From positions 28,501 through 92,500 of the forward strand of contig NC_085129.1 of assembly GCF_030269925.1 (NCBI RefSeq): a stretch of DNA of 64,000 nt, written 5' to 3'. The stretch comes from Bombyx mori. Lineage: Eukaryota > Arthropoda > Insecta > Lepidoptera > Bombycidae. This document shows positions 10,268 to 21,100 of the stretch, piece by piece (within the stretch, counting starts at the first letter, position 1; the number at the start of each line of letters is the position of its first letter). The notes below the pieces were generated by a model. The model had not been told where the DNA came from. It saw only the letters and a list, made by a program, of their open reading frames with translations, and searched no databases. Position numbers and translations under genes: made by a program.

Positions 10268-11908
10268 AGAGTCTGCTGGCAGCCACGACCGCGAGCGCCA
10301 CGTTTTTTCCACGCTCCGCAACTTAAAATTACGAAAAATGGTTTTTTCGCGAGAAGATACAAGTGTGTAGTATCAAAATACGCGTCTCAGTGAGAGGAAC
10401 ACAACCGTGAAAACCGCTCGGAAATAAGTGAAAGTGAGAGAAAGTTGTGGTTCAAAAACTAAATTTTTTGTATGTTTTTGTGATACGCTGACAAAACCAG
10501 ATCGACGACCCCCCACTTTTTTGGGGTCTAAATAATCGTCTCGTCGAGCCCTACCTTCTGGACTATACCCAGGATTTTTCCGGTGGAAAACAGCCAGTGT
10601 AATCCCGAATTTCTGAAAACCACGTGCTACCGAGATCGACTCCCAGAACACCTGGACAGGCGTGTGGCACACCAATAGAAGCGTCTTGGCAAGGCGAGTC
10701 TTTTGACACCTGGATCATCGAGATCAGACAACCCGGGACAACACAGTGACGCTTTAAAGGTCGGCAAAATTTTGAAAATCTTTGGTGTCATTTTCCAGCT
10801 AAAGTAAATCGACAACCCCCCTTTTTTATTTTGTTATTATAAAGTAGACCCCTTAAAATTAAATTCTCCAAATTTTTAGATTTTTTGGATGTGTAGTTTA
10901 TTAAAAAATTAATTTTGAATAGTGTACTAAATAATCAGTTCAATATAAATGGAGTTAAACCCCCCTACCGATAATATTTTAAAAATTAATTTTGTTAAAA
11001 GTGTTCAAAAATAGACCTCTGAAGAAAGTTTAATTTTGTTTTTCTAATTAATCTAGTTAATATATAAAAACAAGGCTTTTTGCGGTTGGGCGGGAAAGTG
11101 ACACCAAAGCAAACCCCTTTGAAGAGGGTGAAAAAACCACGGCGCGCAGATTATAATATAAGTATAGTATAGTTTAGGTCATAAGGAACACATTACTTTT
11201 TAAATGGTGAATTTTGGACAATTTTTCGAATCGCGATCTTCGTTAGCATCTTTATTTACATCAGAGTTCAGCCGCAAATTGAGGCTGTCGCGGAGATCGC
11301 GATCTGAAAATCTACTTTTTAGATAATAATAAATTCGAGATTTTCTTATAAGGACTGGATAAAGCGTGGTTAAAAACCACCCTCCACGTTTTTAAATTTT
11401 TGGAAAAACTCTTTTTTCAGCAGAAAAAATTGACCTAAACTTAAAAAATTTAATAACAAATTTTACCCGATATATCGGGCAGTGTTGAAAAGGGAAATAA
11501 TGTTTTGCACGACCCAGGGCCGTATCCAGTAAACCAAGGGAGATAGACAAATTTTTGAGCTCGAATTCGACTTCAATTAGATAATTCAATTAACTAAAAA
11601 TATTTTAGTATTCTTTGTCATAGAATAGACTACCATTATTTATAACAGGTACATAAGGGACTACAAAAATTTTTAAATCGACTTAGCTAGATTTAGAAAT
11701 CTACTAAACTAACTTCGACTAAACTTCGACACTAAAAAATATATCTTTATTAATTTATAATTTTAATTGCACTGTATTAACATTTACATTTGGACACTGA
11801 CCCCCCTATACAGGGTCAGACAGACATATACACTCGACAACTTTCCCCGCTGTACTCGCACTACATCACATCACACTTACATCACACTCTCTCACACACA
11901 TACACACA
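10268..11908 (+). promoter_or_regulatory. E2 5' UTR (1.64 kb)
   Basis: Long leader. The first ~45 bp match E1. One CACGTG lies at 10621. A 9-bp inverted repeat TCGCGATCT/AGATCGCGA lies at 11231-11239 and 11294-11302. The rest is A+T-rich with several short C runs. No second ORF is convincing. Confidence 0.6.
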
Positions 11909-13429
11909 ATGTTCCATACACCAACAACATCTGGCGCTGCCAAAAAACCTCAAATTCCCAGCCCCGCTACCTCACCTTCGGTAATGCCGGACGCTGCCAG
12001 GACTTTCATTAAAAGACCGGAAACAAAAAGAAGGTCGCTTGATAATATGGACCTGTATAGAAAGCAGCAGCAGTACTATGCTGAGACACCGAGCGACCAA
12101 TTACTCCAGGAAGTGATGAAAACGTTTGAGGATATACCCTCAAAGGTCCAGCAGTACCCTCAGATGAGGCGGGACATCAAGTCCTTCCTGGAGTCACAAT
12201 CGGACAAAAGTATCCGCATACTCTTTGAGTTGAGTAAGCGGATGAAGTGTCTGGAAGCAGCGGCGTCCGGGACTAGCATACATACAGTAGCGTCATCTTC
12301 TAACAAAGAAGAAAAACTGCTGGGAAAATTGCAAGAGGTGGAAAACACACTAACTTCACGGCTTAGTCAAATGGAAGTTAACCTGAAGCATGAAATATCA
12401 GAACTTAATATAGGAAACGACGATCGAGGCGCTGACATCCTCGAACATATGTTTAAAAATTTCGAAGAGACCAAAGCCGAAATAGTTAAATCGACCGAAG
12501 GTGTCGTGGGACGGACGCAGGCTCTCTTTGAAGATCTGGCTGGTACTGTCGCCAGAGACGTCGTCGAAGCCAAAACGCAAATAAGCCAGATAGCAAAAGG
12601 GTTGACAGCTGAGAGCAACATGGTTCCCCAAACATATGCCAGCGTCGCAGCAACAAAACCTGGGCGTCGTCCGGCGCTTCACTCGATGGCGGTGACCTTC
12701 GAGGACAATCAAGAGACTGTCGAAGAGGTACTCGCGAGAGTGAGGAAGGCGGTCGACGCCAGGGGTACTGGCCTTAAAATAAATAAAATAAGGAAGGCAA
12801 AGAATAGCACAGTCATACTCGGCTGCGATACGGAAGTGGAACTAGATAAGGTGAGAGAAAGGATAAAAAGCCACGGTGATGGGTTAATCGTAGCGCCCAT
12901 GAAGAATAAGGACCCACTCGTCGTCCTTAAAGACGTCTTTATGGACAATGACGACAACGAAATGGTTAAGGCCCTTTACGCTCAAAACGCCGACATCTTC
13001 ATGGGTCTATCACAAGAGGAGATGGATTTGACAATTAAATATAAAAAGAGGACCAGAAATCCTAAGACCTCTCACGTTGTCATCCAGGTGAGACCGAAGG
13101 TATGGCAGAGGATGACGGAGGCTGGCGCCCTCTATCTGGACCTGCAAAGGGTCAGAGTGGAGGACCAGTCTCCGCTCATCCAATGCACGAAGTGCCTCGC
13201 CTTCGGCCACGGCCGCAAATTCTGCACCGGGAGTGTAGACAAGTGTAGCCACTGCGGAGGCCCACACTTGCGTGAGGAATGCGCCGACTACATCGCGGGA
13301 ATTAAACCGCAGTGCTGCAATTGCTTGCACTCCAGGTTGCAGAGTACGGATCACAACGCATTCAGTGTCGATTGCCCAACCCGCAAAAAGTGGGACTACC
13401 TGGCGCGATCAAACACTGCATATATATGA
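11909..13429 (+). CDS. E2 ORF1, gag-like protein (506 aa), sole ORF of the element
   Basis: Full-length TRAS-type gag protein. It has a Pro/Ser-rich N terminus (1-45), a helical region with coiled-coil character (about 60-230), a YASVAAT segment near 247, a gag core homologous to E1 and E3 (about 260-420), and three zinc knuckles near 426-495: CTKCLAFGHGRKFC, CSHCGGPHLREEC and CCNC...H...C. It ends AYI* where the others end AYC*. The ATG at 11909 follows a CACACA run. The frame has no break, while the element has no ORF2, which suggests the protein is still kept by selection. Its middle part is longer and quite different from E1, E3 and E4, so E2 is not a simple recent deletion of one of those. 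Confidence 0.92.
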   Translation: MFHTPTTSGAAKKPQIPSPATSPSVMPDAARTFIKRPETKRRSLDNMDLYRKQQQYYAETPSDQLLQEVMKTFEDIPSKVQQYPQMRRDIKSFLESQSDKSIRILFELSKRMKCLEAAASGTSIHTVASSSNKEEKLLGKLQEVENTLTSRLSQMEVNLKHEISELNIGNDDRGADILEHMFKNFEETKAEIVKSTEGVVGRTQALFEDLAGTVARDVVEAKTQISQIAKGLTAESNMVPQTYASVAATKPGRRPALHSMAVTFEDNQETVEEVLARVRKAVDARGTGLKINKIRKAKNSTVILGCDTEVELDKVRERIKSHGDGLIVAPMKNKDPLVVLKDVFMDNDDNEMVKALYAQNADIFMGLSQEEMDLTIKYKKRTRNPKTSHVVIQVRPKVWQRMTEAGALYLDLQRVRVEDQSPLIQCTKCLAFGHGRKFCTGSVDKCSHCGGPHLREECADYIAGIKPQCCNCLHSRLQSTDHNAFSVDCPTRKKWDYLARSNTAYI

Positions 13430-14461
13430 CCCATACACTCAGCGGAACGCACACACATGACAAATATAAACACACACACACACACACACACACATGCACA
13501 CACACTGATATAAAAGTATATAATAAATATATATGGATATATCAACACAGCAAGTCAAACAAACACTGAACACATATGCAAATGACTAAATAGAAAAAAG
13601 CCAAAGAAATAACCCCGCAATAAGAAATGACAATAAGTATATATACTAGAGTATATATATACTATTGACGAAGAAACAATGGAAATTATAGAAACACTGA
13701 GTCAAAATGTCACTATCCCTAAGTTTAAATAATAGTACCTAACTAAAAAGACATCCTTAGATAGAGTAAATACCGGAAGAAACCATAATAATAAGTTAAA
13801 AACATATTGTTAATAGAATAAGAAACAAAAACTGTACAAAACTAGATGTTAAGAATTATGTAAGAGTGAGTACAATAAACTGTGAATAGAATAAGAAATA
13901 GTAATAGTAAACTGTAGACATAACAACATAATACTATACTGTAAGAAAATTAAGTTAAAACATATTGATAAATAAAGCAAGAAACGAATAATTGTAAAGA
14001 ACTAGATGTTAAGAATTATGAAAGAATGAAGACAAGAAACTGTGAATAGAATAAGAAATAGATAGTAAGCTGTAGACATAACATTATAAAATTGTACTGT
14101 AAGAAAATTTAAGTTTAAAAATATTGTAGCTATGTTGTATTGGACAATGTCGTCAAAGGTGTTAAGTAAAAAAGTTATGTAGTAACATCAGTATGTAGTA
14201 TGTATGTATCAACAACATTATGTAGTAACAGGTTACAATAAACGGTCACATACGTAGTAAAATTATTACCCCAACAGATAAAAATACAAGGTAGTCAAAT
14301 TAGCGGGAGTCCCACCCGGCAAAGAAAGTAAGGTGATGGATAAAAGAAAGAAATAGTATGAGGCATGTCAGTGCGAGAGGCATACAAGCGAGAAATAGTA
14401 TGAATGTGTTACATAGAATAATAAGGTCCTGCCGAGCCTATGGGCGGGGAAAGGCGTAGAA

Positions 14462-14513
<52 letters not shown>
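13430..14513 (+). other. E2 3' UTR with 160-bp tandem duplication and poly(A)
   Basis: About 1 kb of A+T-rich noncoding sequence in place of ORF2. It begins with a short CA run (13470-13504). Roughly 13800-14120 is an imperfect tandem repeat with a 160-bp period: ACTAGATGTTAAGAATTATG occurs at 13841 and 14001, and GTAAGAAAAT at 13941 and 14099. It ends with A50 at 14464-14513. Confidence 0.8.
14304..14318 (+). promoter_or_regulatory. E2 3'-UTR hairpin (CGGG / CCCG)
   Basis: CGGG, loop AGTCCCA, CCCG. Corresponds to the E1 hairpin at 10054 and the E3 hairpin at 22108. Downstream text (AAGTAAGGTGATGG) also resembles E3. Confidence 0.55.
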
Positions 14514-14516
<3 letters not shown>

Positions 14517-14565
14517 AACCTAACCTAACCTAACCTAACCTAACCTAACCTAACCTAACCTAACC
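14514..14565. repeat. Telomeric (CCTAA)n tract, ~10 units
   Basis: CCTAA pentamers between the E2 poly(A) and the 5' end of E3, again head-to-tail. Confidence 0.98.
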
Positions 14566-16377
14566 AGTCTGCCGTGGCCCTCCGCAGCGAACACGCGCGT
14601 CCCAAGTTGCTCCGCAGTGATTTACGCTCGAAAAATCATTAAAAATTCCGAAAAGTGGTGAAAAGTGTACCAAAATTGCAGTGTGATACACCAAAATTTG
14701 TGGAAAAGTGCGGCGAACCGGTTGGTGAAAGTTTATTTTGGATCGCAGTGAAATTTGGACGATTTTCCGTGGAAAAACTCGGAAATTGCAGAATTCCAAA
14801 ACTTTGATCGCGTGCGCCGCGCGTTTTATCGCTGTGACATACAGTTTTTCTACTGCTATCCTGACGGGCTTGTTAAACCCTACAATCCAATACCAAATTT
14901 GGAATTTTTCGGCCAGAGACGGCCGAGAAATCACCGAAAAAAACAAAAACCACGTGGCACGTGGTCAGTGATCGGCGGCCATTTTGGAAAATTAGAAAAT
15001 ATATACTGGTGGAGGCAGACGAAAGAAGCCCAGAACCGTTTCAAGACCTGAAAAAAGTTAAGGCGTTTTTGAGTTGTTGAATTTTGAAAATTTGGAAATA
15101 TTTGAAATTTTTATCTTTTTGTAATGATCTATAACATATAGTTTCATTATTATCATTCCTTAGTCATATTAAAGCTTACATACACCTGCAACATTGTTGA
15201 AAAAATCAGAAATTTCTATCAGAAAACTCCGGAGAAAATAATTTTTCAAAATTTTTTAAATTTTCAACTGCGTTTAAAAAATAATTACAAAAAATCTAGA
15301 ACATTTTAATTTAAATATTATTGTAGAGCTAAAAATTTAGCATAACTTTAACGCCTTAATTGAAATTATTGGACCGAAATTTAGTACTTTTATAATCATT
15401 TTAAGGAAAAAATTTATTACTTTTAGAAATAATAAATCGTAGGTCAGTTGGTTCTTATTGTTAAATAAATATTCGTGACCCTGAGAGAAGCCCTTACAAA
15501 ACGAGCCCAAACTCGACTAGTTTCGGACCACTTTTTAAATTTTTAATTTTTGGCTTATTTTATTTGTGTTTGTATTATTAATTAGGAACTTTAAAAATTT
15601 AGAACTGTACATACTTCTGCTGTGCGTGTTGTGTATGTCTTAGAATAGGTTATGAATTTGACTGATTCGTGAATCACTTGTATTTTTGACCCGCATAGAA
15701 AGCGGAACAATATAAAACATTTATCTTAAGCCGTAAGAAACCGAGCGAACTTGCGGACCAATAGAACGGCGCGGCGGTGACGTGATATCGATGTTGTTTA
15801 CATGCAGGTGAGCGGATGAGTCACGCGCCGCACCATCTGGTCCCGTCTTTTGTTTCTTTATGTTTTGTTACATTTAAATTTGAAATAAAATAACATCGGA
15901 CATAACACGGCCAACTTGTTGATTTATTGTGTACGCGACAAATGAAAATAGAACGAAATTGGATGCTTGGTTTGGTTACTTGCTGTCACTGACTTAGATG
16001 TACATATCTAGTGCATAATAATATTAGTTTTAGTGTGAATGAGAAATACATAACTGTATTCCTTAGAAATTGTGGACAGTGTGTGACTGAGCTGACGTCA
16101 TTGTTTTGTTTCGTTTTGTTTTTATTTTAATTTTATATTTACTTTTTTATTTATTTGTTTTATATATTTCATATTATAATTCGGAACTGCGAGTGATTTA
16201 ATTGTGTCGGTTATGTTTAAAATAGTTTAACAGTTTGACTGCTTATTTTAGTTAGTTGGTCCACACACACACCCACACACACAGACACACACACACACAC
16301 ACATACACACACACACACACACACACATACACACACACACACACACACATACATACACACACACACCCACACACACA

Positions 16378-16424
<47 letters not shown>

Positions 16425-16742
16425 AAGTAAACAAATAGGGAAATAAAAATAAATAAAATAAAGAACTTCTTACCGACATCCGACGAGTCCAGTACTCGTG
16501 CAGTCTGACAAATCTGTAACAAAAAAAAAAAAAAAAAAAAACTTTTATCTTGCTACTTATCACGACTTATTTGACTGACCCTATTGGGCAAATAAAATCT
16601 TTTCTGAGTACTGACAAGTCAGTGACTCATCCTATACATATTGACTACCGTTTTCTCTGTTATTTTAACGGTTACAACAAAAGGGGCAGCTCCTTTTACA
16701 ACTTTTACAAAACTGTCTGCCCCTCCGCACCACATTGTCAAA
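14566..16742 (+). promoter_or_regulatory. E3 5' UTR (2.18 kb)
   Basis: Long leader different from E1 and E4 in most of its length. It carries a CACGTG pair at 14951 and 14958, an A+T-rich middle, and a CA microsatellite at 16260-16421 followed by A20 near 16520. Promoter function is inferred only from position and from the shared CACGTG pair. Confidence 0.6.
16260..16421. repeat. (CA)n microsatellite in the E3 leader
   Basis: About 160 bp of CA dinucleotides with occasional CATA, CCCA and CAGA variants. Two segments around ACACCCACACACACAGACAC are alike (near 16267 and 16364), so part of it grew by duplication of a larger unit. Confidence 0.95.
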
Positions 16743-18188
16743 ATGTTTGGACTTGGACTCCGCACGCCTGTTAAAAGACAGGAGAGCCATAAGTCACCCC
16801 CAAAGGTGATCGTTCGCAAAAGTATAGACAGGTGGGAGGCCGCTGAGCGAAGCGAAGAACTGACTGCGAAAACATGTCCAGAAATAACAAAGACCAATGC
16901 GACAACGCAGGCAGGCCCTGCAGAAACAACTAAGGCGGCCACCAAGCCAGCCGAAAACATCACCGCCGCGCGCAGGGCATCAACGGGAAATGACGAGTCC
17001 CCCAAAAAATTCTACGTCAGCAGAGCAGCAGAGGCGGCAGCCTGTCTGAATAAGGCGAAGGCCCATTTGAGGGCCTCACGAAACCTCAAGACAGAGATAA
17101 AAGAGGGGGTTGAAAAGGCACTCACACGACTACTTGAGCTAGTCAAGGAAGCTGAAAAAGAGCTCAAGACGAAGGGAAGTACAACGGTGAGGGGAGTAAG
17201 AGCGTTTGATGCTCCTTCTTGCAGCTCCGCTCCCTCTCCTTCCTCTACCTCCAACGAAAGCCTAATCATGGCACGTTTAGAAGAACATACAAACCTGATG
17301 CAGGAAAGCGGCAGGAGAATGGAAGAACTGAAGGCGACGATCGAAAGGCATGCCGAAAAAATGGAAAAGATAGAAACGCCTACCTACGCCGGGGTGACCG
17401 CGACCCAGAGCGACAGGGCGCTGCAAAAGCGCACGCTGCACTCGGTCGCGGTCACCTCGACCGTGGAGACGGAAACAGGAGAAGAAGTGCTCGAAAGAGT
17501 AAGGAGAACCATAGACGCTAAGGAGGGATGGGTAAAAGTGGAGAGGGTAAGAAAGGCCAAAAATAGGAAAGTAATAATGGGCTTTGAATCTAAGGAAGAA
17601 CGAGACAAAATAAAGGATAGAATAGGAAAAGAAGGTGGCAGCCTCACCATCGAGGACGTGGAGAACAAAGATCCGCTGGTTAGGCTTGGAGATGTACTGA
17701 CGGTCAATACCGATGAGGACATCCTCAAGGCTCTTCGGAACCAGAATGGGGCTGTTTTCCGCGGCCTTGAGGAGGGGGAGGACAGGATAGTAGTGAAATA
17801 TAGAAGGAAAGCCAGAAACCCTCACACTAATCACGTAATTATTAGCGTCTCGCCCAGTGTCTGGAGGCGGGTAACGGAAATGGGCTATGTCTATATAGAT
17901 CTCCAGCGGGTCAGAGCAGAAGATCAGACCCCGCTAGTCCAGTGCACGCGCTGCCTGGGGTACGGCCACAGCCGTAAGTACTGCCATGAGACTGCAGATG
18001 CATGCAGCCACTGCGGCGGCCCTCACATGAGAACGGAGTGCGCGGACTGGCTAGCTGGGGGGTCACCGGCCTGCAGAAACTGCAGAAAGGCGAAATTAAC
18101 GCAGATAGAGCACAATGCCTTCAGTTCTGAGTGCCCTGTACGCCGCCGCTGGGACGAACTGGCCCGTTCGACTGTAGCGTATTGTTAA
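16743..18188 (+). CDS. E3 ORF1, gag-like protein (481 aa)
   Basis: TRAS-type gag protein. The frame is open 34 codons further upstream, but the first ATG is 16743, and E4 ORF1 also starts MFG, so this start is chosen. It has an Ala/Thr-rich N terminus, a helical ACL-NKAKAHL region near 100-140, a coiled coil near 180-210, a YAGVTAT segment, a gag core near 220-390, and zinc knuckles from about residue 401: CTRCLGYGHSRKYC, CSHCGGPHMRTEC and CRNC...H...C. It ends VAYC*. The ORF2 frame is +1 relative to it and overlaps its end by 11 nt. Intact. Confidence 0.93.
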   Translation: MFGLGLRTPVKRQESHKSPPKVIVRKSIDRWEAAERSEELTAKTCPEITKTNATTQAGPAETTKAATKPAENITAARRASTGNDESPKKFYVSRAAEAAACLNKAKAHLRASRNLKTEIKEGVEKALTRLLELVKEAEKELKTKGSTTVRGVRAFDAPSCSSAPSPSSTSNESLIMARLEEHTNLMQESGRRMEELKATIERHAEKMEKIETPTYAGVTATQSDRALQKRTLHSVAVTSTVETETGEEVLERVRRTIDAKEGWVKVERVRKAKNRKVIMGFESKEERDKIKDRIGKEGGSLTIEDVENKDPLVRLGDVLTVNTDEDILKALRNQNGAVFRGLEEGEDRIVVKYRRKARNPHTNHVIISVSPSVWRRVTEMGYVYIDLQRVRAEDQTPLVQCTRCLGYGHSRKYCHETADACSHCGGPHMRTECADWLAGGSPACRNCRKAKLTQIEHNAFSSECPVRRRWDELARSTVAYC

Positions 18189-21100
18189 CGCCAAGGTTGT
18201 CACCACAAAATACAGCTTTATTCAAGCGAACCTCCAGCGCAAAAAGCTAGCAACCAACGAGCTACTTGTTGAGGCAGAGAAACGCGGAGTAGCTGTAGCA
18301 CTCATACAAGAACCTTATGTGGGTGGAGGGAAGGCGTTGAGGAGCCATAGAGGCGTCAGGATCTTCCAGGACACTGGTGGAGATGGAACCGTTAAGGCAG
18401 CAATAGTTGTCTTCAACAACGACTTCAAAGTTATACAGTATCCAAAACTCATCACCAAAAACATCATGGTGGTGGGGATCCAAACGGTTGCTTGGGAGAT
18501 CACACTAGTCTCCTTCTACTTTGAGCCGGACTCCCCTATAGAACCCTACCTGGAGCATCTGAAAAGGATAGAGCTCGAGATTGGGTCTATAAAATTGCTC
18601 GTTGGAGGAGATACGAACGCGAAAAGCTCGTGGTGGGGAAGCCCAATAATAGATCATAGGGGTGAAGACCTTTCTGGGACGCTTGAGGAAATGGGCCTAC
18701 ATATACTCAACGCAGGTGAAACTCCGACTTTCGACTGCGTTCGAGGAGGCAAGCGGTATACAAGCTATATAGACATCACCGCGTGTTCAGTCGACCTACT
18801 AGACTTGGTGGACGGCTGGAAAATTGACGAAGGTCTCACGAGCTCGGATCACAACGGTATTGTATTTAATATTCGGCTACAAAGGTCAAAAGGCATTAAT
18901 ATCTCAAGAACAACTAGGAAATTTAACACAAAAAAAGCAAATTGGCCTAAGTTTCATGAGAAGCTTAGCCAATTAATGCAAGAAAACAAACTAACAGCAG
19001 CAGAAATAAATAACATAAACACTATAGAACAATTGGAAAAAACAATAAATACACTTACCAAAACAATAGATAATACATGTACAATCTCAATACCAATTAA
19101 ACAAACAAAAGAAAAACTTACCTTGCCGTGGTGGTCCGAGAAACTAGCTGGGATGAAGAAGGAAGTCGCCACCAGGAAACGTAGAGTGCGAAACGCCGCT
19201 CCAATTCGTAGGTCCAAGGTCGTTGAAGAGTACCTAAAAAAGAAAGAAGAGTATGAGGAGGAGGCAGCCAAAGCGCAGACAGATAGCTGGAAGGATTTTT
19301 GTTGTAGGCAAGACGGGGAGGGGGTTTGGAGCGGAATATATAGAGTAATATCGAGAACGACTACTAGGGAGGAAGACTCTATACTGGTAAAGGACGGAGA
19401 GTTCCTGGACGCGAAGGGGTCCGCAAAGTTACTAGCGGATAACTTCTATCCGGAGGATCTGAGGACCAACGATAACGCCTATCACCGCCAGATTAGAAGT
19501 GAGGCTAATATTGTGAATGTTGGTAAACAAACTGAGTATTGCGACCCACCTTTCACGATGGCCGAATTGAGACAGGCGAGTGGATCCTTCAACCCAAAAA
19601 AGGCCCCGGGCATGGACGGTTTCACTGCGGACATCTGCTGCCATACCATAGAAGCCAATCCAGAACTCTTTTTGTCGTTGCTCAATAAATGCCTGGAGCT
19701 ATATCATTTCCCCATGGCTTGGAAGGTAGCTACAGTTGTAATGCTGAGGAAGCCAGGAAAAGGAGACTACACCACTCCAAAGGCGTACAGACCAATTGGA
19801 CTACTGCCTATACTAGGCAAGATTTACGAAAAGATGCTGGTGACCCGCCTCAAATTCCATCTATTACCAAGGATGAGTACTCGCCAGTACGGATTCATGC
19901 CACAGAGGGGTGCCGAAGACTCCCTCTATATTCTGATGCAACATATCCGCAAGAAGCTAAAAGAAAAGAAAATAATTGCATTAGTATCGTTGGATATAGA
20001 GGGAGCCTTCGACAGTGCCTGGTGGCCAGCAATAAGAGTCCGACTGGCTGAGGAAAAGTGTCCAGTAAATCTGAGGCGGGTCATAGACAGCTATCTTAGT
20101 AACAGGAAGGTGGTGGTCAAGTACGCTGGGGAGGAATATGATAAGGGAACGAATAAGGGATGTGTTCAAGGCTCAATCGGGGGCCCAATTTTATGGAACC
20201 TGCTGCTCGACCCTCTCCTGAAAAGTCTCGAAAACAGTGGAGAGTATTGCCAGGCGTTTGCAGATGACGTCGTCTTGGTGTTCGACGGGGAGACTGGGGA
20301 AGAGGTGCAGAGACGTGCCAATGATACCCTCGGGCGTGTCCAGGCGTGGGGGGTCAACAACAAGCTAAAGTTTGCCCCGCACAAGACAAGTGCAATGATT
20401 ATTACAAGGAAGCTCAAGTATGACACTCCTCGCCTGGACATGGGCGGTGCTGTTATTGGTATGTCAAAAGAGATCAAGCTGTTGGGAGTCATAATCGACC
20501 ACCAACTTACATTCAACGCCCACGTCTCGAGCGTCTGCAGGAAAGCCATGGGCATATTTAAACAGCTATCGAGAGCGGCTCGAGTAAGTTGGGGGCTTCA
20601 CCCAGAGGTCTTAAGGGTGATATATGTTGCCACCATAGAGCCTACCGTACTGTACGCTGCCAGCGTCTGGGCGCCGGCCACAGCCAAGCTTATGGTAATA
20701 AAGCAGCTAGCAACTCTCCAACGTGGAATTGCGCAGAAATTGTGCAAAGCCTACCGCACGGTCTCCCTGAACTCGGCGCTGGTGCTCGCTGGAATACTCC
20801 CTCTTGACCTCCGAGTTCGTGAGGCGGCTTCACTGTATGAAGCCAAGAGGGGTGTTCCATGGCTGGCCATCGGGGACGGGGAGGTCGAGCGGATGGCTTC
20901 TGCAATCGAAGCCCCACACCCAGCCGAGCACGAGGACTTAAATATCGTAAGCCTGGCGAACCAAGAGCAAATGAAAGAACACAACTGCTATGACGTGCGT
21001 ATATTTACGGACGGGAGCAAGATTGAGGGCAAAGTCGGAGCCGCACTATCCATATGGAGTCGCGAGGTAGAATCCAAAGCCCTCAAGCTTGCTCTACCAA

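Larger units (their letters stand above)
10268..14513 (+). mobile_element. TRAS-like gag-only element E2 (no ORF2)
   Basis: A 4.2-kb element bounded by CCTAA tracts on both sides, with a TRAS-like 5' end (AGTCTGCTGGCAGCCACG, as in E1), one intact gag-like ORF, a long 3' UTR and a ~50-base poly(A). No endonuclease, RT or RNase H sequence is visible after ORF1; 13430-14463 is densely stopped in all frames. Either it is a non-autonomous element moved by proteins of relatives such as E3, or a deletion derivative. Its 3' UTR keeps the hairpin found in E1 and E3, which favours movement in trans. Confidence 0.85.

Noticed and set aside
13430..14463. Hidden or heavily mutated ORF2 in E2
   Set aside because: Read in all frames, I find no RT, endonuclease or RNase H motif and many stops.
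16217..16563. Cys/Val-rich minus-strand ORFs
   Set aside because: They are translations of the CA microsatellite.
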